The position numbers and the translations under genes were made by a program. From Kiritimatiellia bacterium (GTDB lineage Bacteria; Verrucomicrobiota; Kiritimatiellia; B70-G9): a stretch of 7,209 bases of DNA. This document shows positions 5,425 to 7,209 of this stretch, one piece after another. The stretch covers positions 1 through 7,209 of the forward strand of contig DTYT01000159.1 in the NCBI GenBank assembly GCA_012961745.1, read 5' to 3'. How positions within the stretch are numbered: position 1 is the first letter of the stretch; each line of letters starts with the position of its first letter. Under the pieces are notes generated by a model. That model did not search any database and had not been told where the DNA came from. It worked only from the letters and a program-made list of their open reading frames with translations.

Positions 5425-6360
5425 ATGCGTATTCTGGTTCTCCGAGGCGGAGCGATCGGGGACTTCGTCGTGACCATTCCCGTGCTCTGCAGCCTGCGAG
5501 AGGCCTGGCCTGACTGTTACCTCGTGCTGGTGGGGTACCCGCACATCGCCCGTCTGGCGCTCCAGAGCGGCCTGGTTGACGAAGTGCGCTCCCTGGATGA
5601 AGTCGGCATGGCCCGCTTTTTCTCGTGGAAGCCGGAATTCGACGAGGAGCAGATCGGTTTCATTTCGTCATTCGACCTGGTTATCAGTTTTCTCCACGAT
5701 CCGGGCGGTATCGTCCGCAAGAACCTCACCCAAGCGGGAGCGCGATACGTAATATACAGATCCCCCCTGGTGAAAAACCGGCATGCGGTCGATCAAATGA
5801 TGCTGGCTCTCCAGGCTCTACCGGTGGAGATGAGGGAGGGGGCCGCGCCCCACCTGCCTCTTCCGGAATCGCGTCGTCGGCGCGGCCGTGACATACTGCA
5901 AGAGTTCGCGCTGCCCGCGGCCGCCGTAGCGATCCATCCGGGAAGCGGAAGCCTCCAAAAAAACTGGAACTTGGACAATTTCATCTCCCTGCGCACGGCG
6001 TTGCGCGAACGGCTCCACCTGGATTCCTTTTTCGTCCTCGGCGAAGCAGACGGGCGAATCCGGGATGCGCTGGCTGCCCGCCGGGATGCGCCCCCCGTAG
6101 TGGACGGCCTACCCCTGACGGACACTGCGGCCTTGCTCGGGGCCAGCCGGGCTTTCATCGGAAATGATTCGGGGATAACCCATGTGGCAGCAGCCCTGGG
6201 CCTGCCCACGATAGCAATCTTCGGTCCCTCGGATGCTTCGCTGTGGGGCCCGCGAGGACGGCGCGTCCGGATACTGCAGGCGGAGGACCGGCGGCTCAGC
6301 TCGGTAAGCGTTCTCGACGTTCTTGACGCCTTGAGGGAGCTGTTGTCTGATTGCTCGTGA
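5425..6360 (+). CDS. Glycosyltransferase family 9 (ADP-heptose:LPS heptosyltransferase type)
   Basis: The protein has 311 residues, typical of this GT-B family. Members transfer heptose from ADP-heptose to the lipopolysaccharide inner core on the cytoplasmic face of the inner membrane. The N-terminus MRILVLRGGAIGDFVVTIP contains the family nucleating motif, with D13 at the position of the catalytic aspartate of E. coli WaaC. The C-terminal half has HPGSGSLQKNW (171-181, with K179 matching the phosphate-contacting lysine), LGEAD (205-209) and the signature GNDSGITHVAAALG plus PTIAIFGPSD (246-270), with D248 and H253 present. AGGGAG at 5411-5416, 8 nt upstream, fixes the ATG at 5425. It follows the membrane-protein gene by 59 bp. 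The exact sugar and acceptor cannot be told from sequence, so no waa symbol is given. Confidence 0.9.
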   Translation: MRILVLRGGAIGDFVVTIPVLCSLREAWPDCYLVLVGYPHIARLALQSGLVDEVRSLDEVGMARFFSWKPEFDEEQIGFISSFDLVISFLHDPGGIVRKNLTQAGARYVIYRSPLVKNRHAVDQMMLALQALPVEMREGAAPHLPLPESRRRRGRDILQEFALPAAAVAIHPGSGSLQKNWNLDNFISLRTALRERLHLDSFFVLGEADGRIRDALAARRDAPPVVDGLPLTDTAALLGASRAFIGNDSGITHVAAALGLPTIAIFGPSDASLWGPRGRRVRILQAEDRRLSSVSVLDVLDALRELLSDCS

Positions 6361-6418
6361 TAACCAGTTGCCGACCGGCTCCCCGGCGGATGTGCAGGCA
6401 GGAAGGATACCGGAGTCC

Positions 6419-7209
6419 GTGACAGCGGCCTTCCTTTTGGGAATAGATGCCTTTCTTGCCGAAGTCCCTGCAGATCTGCGCGGGGCAGCCGTCGGAGTGG
6501 TCGCCAACTGCGCCTGTCATACGCGGGACGGGCTTCCCACCGTGGAGGCCGTCGCCCTCCATCCCGATCTCAGGCTTTCAGCCCTGTTTGTCCCCGAACA
6601 TGGCTGGCGGGTCGATTCCGGTGCCGGCGAGCCGGTCAGGGACTCCTTCCTGTCCCCGTGGAAGGTCCCGCTGTATTCGCTATATGGAATGCGGAAAGGA
6701 CCCCCTGCAGGCCTTCTGCAAGAACTGGATCTGCTGCTCTTCGATCTGCCCACGCTGGGCGTGCGGTGCTTCACGTACGTCTCCACGCTGCGCTTCTGCA
6801 TGGAAGCTGCGGCGGTCGCCGGCATCCCCCTGGTGGTGACTGACCGTCCCATACCCTTTCCGGAAACCAGGGATGGACCCATGCTGGAATCCGCACAGAT
6901 CAGCTTCATCGGCGCGATTCCGACACCGCTGGTCTACGGCCTGACCTCATGCGAAGCGGCCATTCTCATCCGCGAACATTTCCGCCTGGATCTGGACCTG
7001 CGTATCTGTCCGATGACCGGCTGGCCCGCGGGAGCCGACTGGTGGCCTGCGGGCCTCGCGTGGCGGGCGCCTTCCCCTGCGCTGCGCAATCCGGAAAGTG
7101 CCCGTTGCTACCCCGCACTGGTGTGGGCGGAGGCTTCGGCCGCGGCGGATATCGGAAGGGGGACCGATCTGGCATTCCAAGTGCTGCGGTGGGAAGGGAT
7201 GGATCCGAA
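6419..7209 (+). CDS. DUF1343 (NamZ/GH171-like) protein, 3' end beyond the window
   Basis: 263 codons are visible of a family normally about 350-400 residues long. Characterised members are exo-beta-N-acetylmuramidases that release MurNAc from peptidoglycan fragments. Family landmarks appear in order: GIDAFL (8-13), GVVAN (26-30), LFVPEHGWR (56-64), VPLYSLYG (83-90), LDLLLFD then LGVR and FTYVST (103-123), DRPIP (142-146), SFIG (162-165), YGLTSCEAA (173-181), a PSP motif and GRGT near the right edge. Several usually conserved residues differ (see findings). No signal peptide is visible, so the product is probably cytoplasmic. GTG 6419, with AAGGA at 6403-6407, fits the family N-terminus best; GTG 6392 and TTG 6368 are alternatives. 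The upstream in-frame stop is at 6332-6334, inside the GT9 gene, and the gap from the GT9 stop is 58 bp. Confidence 0.85.
   Translation, partial: MTAAFLLGIDAFLAEVPADLRGAAVGVVANCACHTRDGLPTVEAVALHPDLRLSALFVPEHGWRVDSGAGEPVRDSFLSPWKVPLYSLYGMRKGPPAGLLQELDLLLFDLPTLGVRCFTYVSTLRFCMEAAAVAGIPLVVTDRPIPFPETRDGPMLESAQISFIGAIPTPLVYGLTSCEAAILIREHFRLDLDLRICPMTGWPAGADWWPAGLAWRAPSPALRNPESARCYPALVWAEASAAADIGRGTDLAFQVLRWEGMDP

Overview
The window looks like a chromosomal cell-envelope locus from a GC-rich, diderm (Gram-negative-type) bacterium. TolB, the lipoprotein Pal, a GT9 heptosyltransferase-type enzyme and a candidate outer-membrane beta-barrel all require or imply an outer membrane. Two adjacent bactofilins, one carrying a zinc ribbon, together with a DUF1343/GH171 protein would fit the PVC group (Kiritimatiellota, Lentisphaerota or Verrucomicrobiota). 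That placement is inference from gene content and has not been tested by a search.

Left part, minus strand (1-1436). A truncated gene enters from the left edge and starts at 99 with a Shine-Dalgarno site and a signal peptide. It is followed by about 285 bp of gene-free DNA (100-383) holding candidate promoters and a hairpin, and then by a 350-residue secreted protein (1436 to 384) that looks like an outer-membrane beta-barrel. A 262-bp divergent intergenic region (1437-1698) separates it from the rightward genes. That region holds a perfect 14-bp dyad but no promoter that I can place with confidence.

Right part, plus strand (1699-7209). Seven genes run in one direction with gaps of 17 to 59 bp, consistent with one operon: a small bactofilin; a larger protein with an N-terminal CxxC/CxxC zinc ribbon and a bactofilin-like C-terminus, probably starting at a TTG; tolB; pal; an unrecognised multi-pass membrane protein; a glycosyltransferase family 9 enzyme; and a DUF1343 (NamZ/GH171-like) protein cut by the right edge.

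Working together (inference): TolB and Pal tether the outer membrane to peptidoglycan and support envelope constriction. Bactofilins form cytoplasmic filaments that often localise peptidoglycan-modifying machinery. GT9 enzymes build lipopolysaccharide core or similar glycans, and DUF1343 proteins act on muropeptide-type sugars. The locus therefore joins a cytoskeletal scaffold to envelope tethering and glycan metabolism. tolQ, tolR, tolA and cpoB are not present in the window. I see no mobile element, CRISPR array, tRNA or rRNA. The most unusual items are the zinc-ribbon/bactofilin fusion inside a tol-pal operon and the DUF1343 protein with several altered family motifs.
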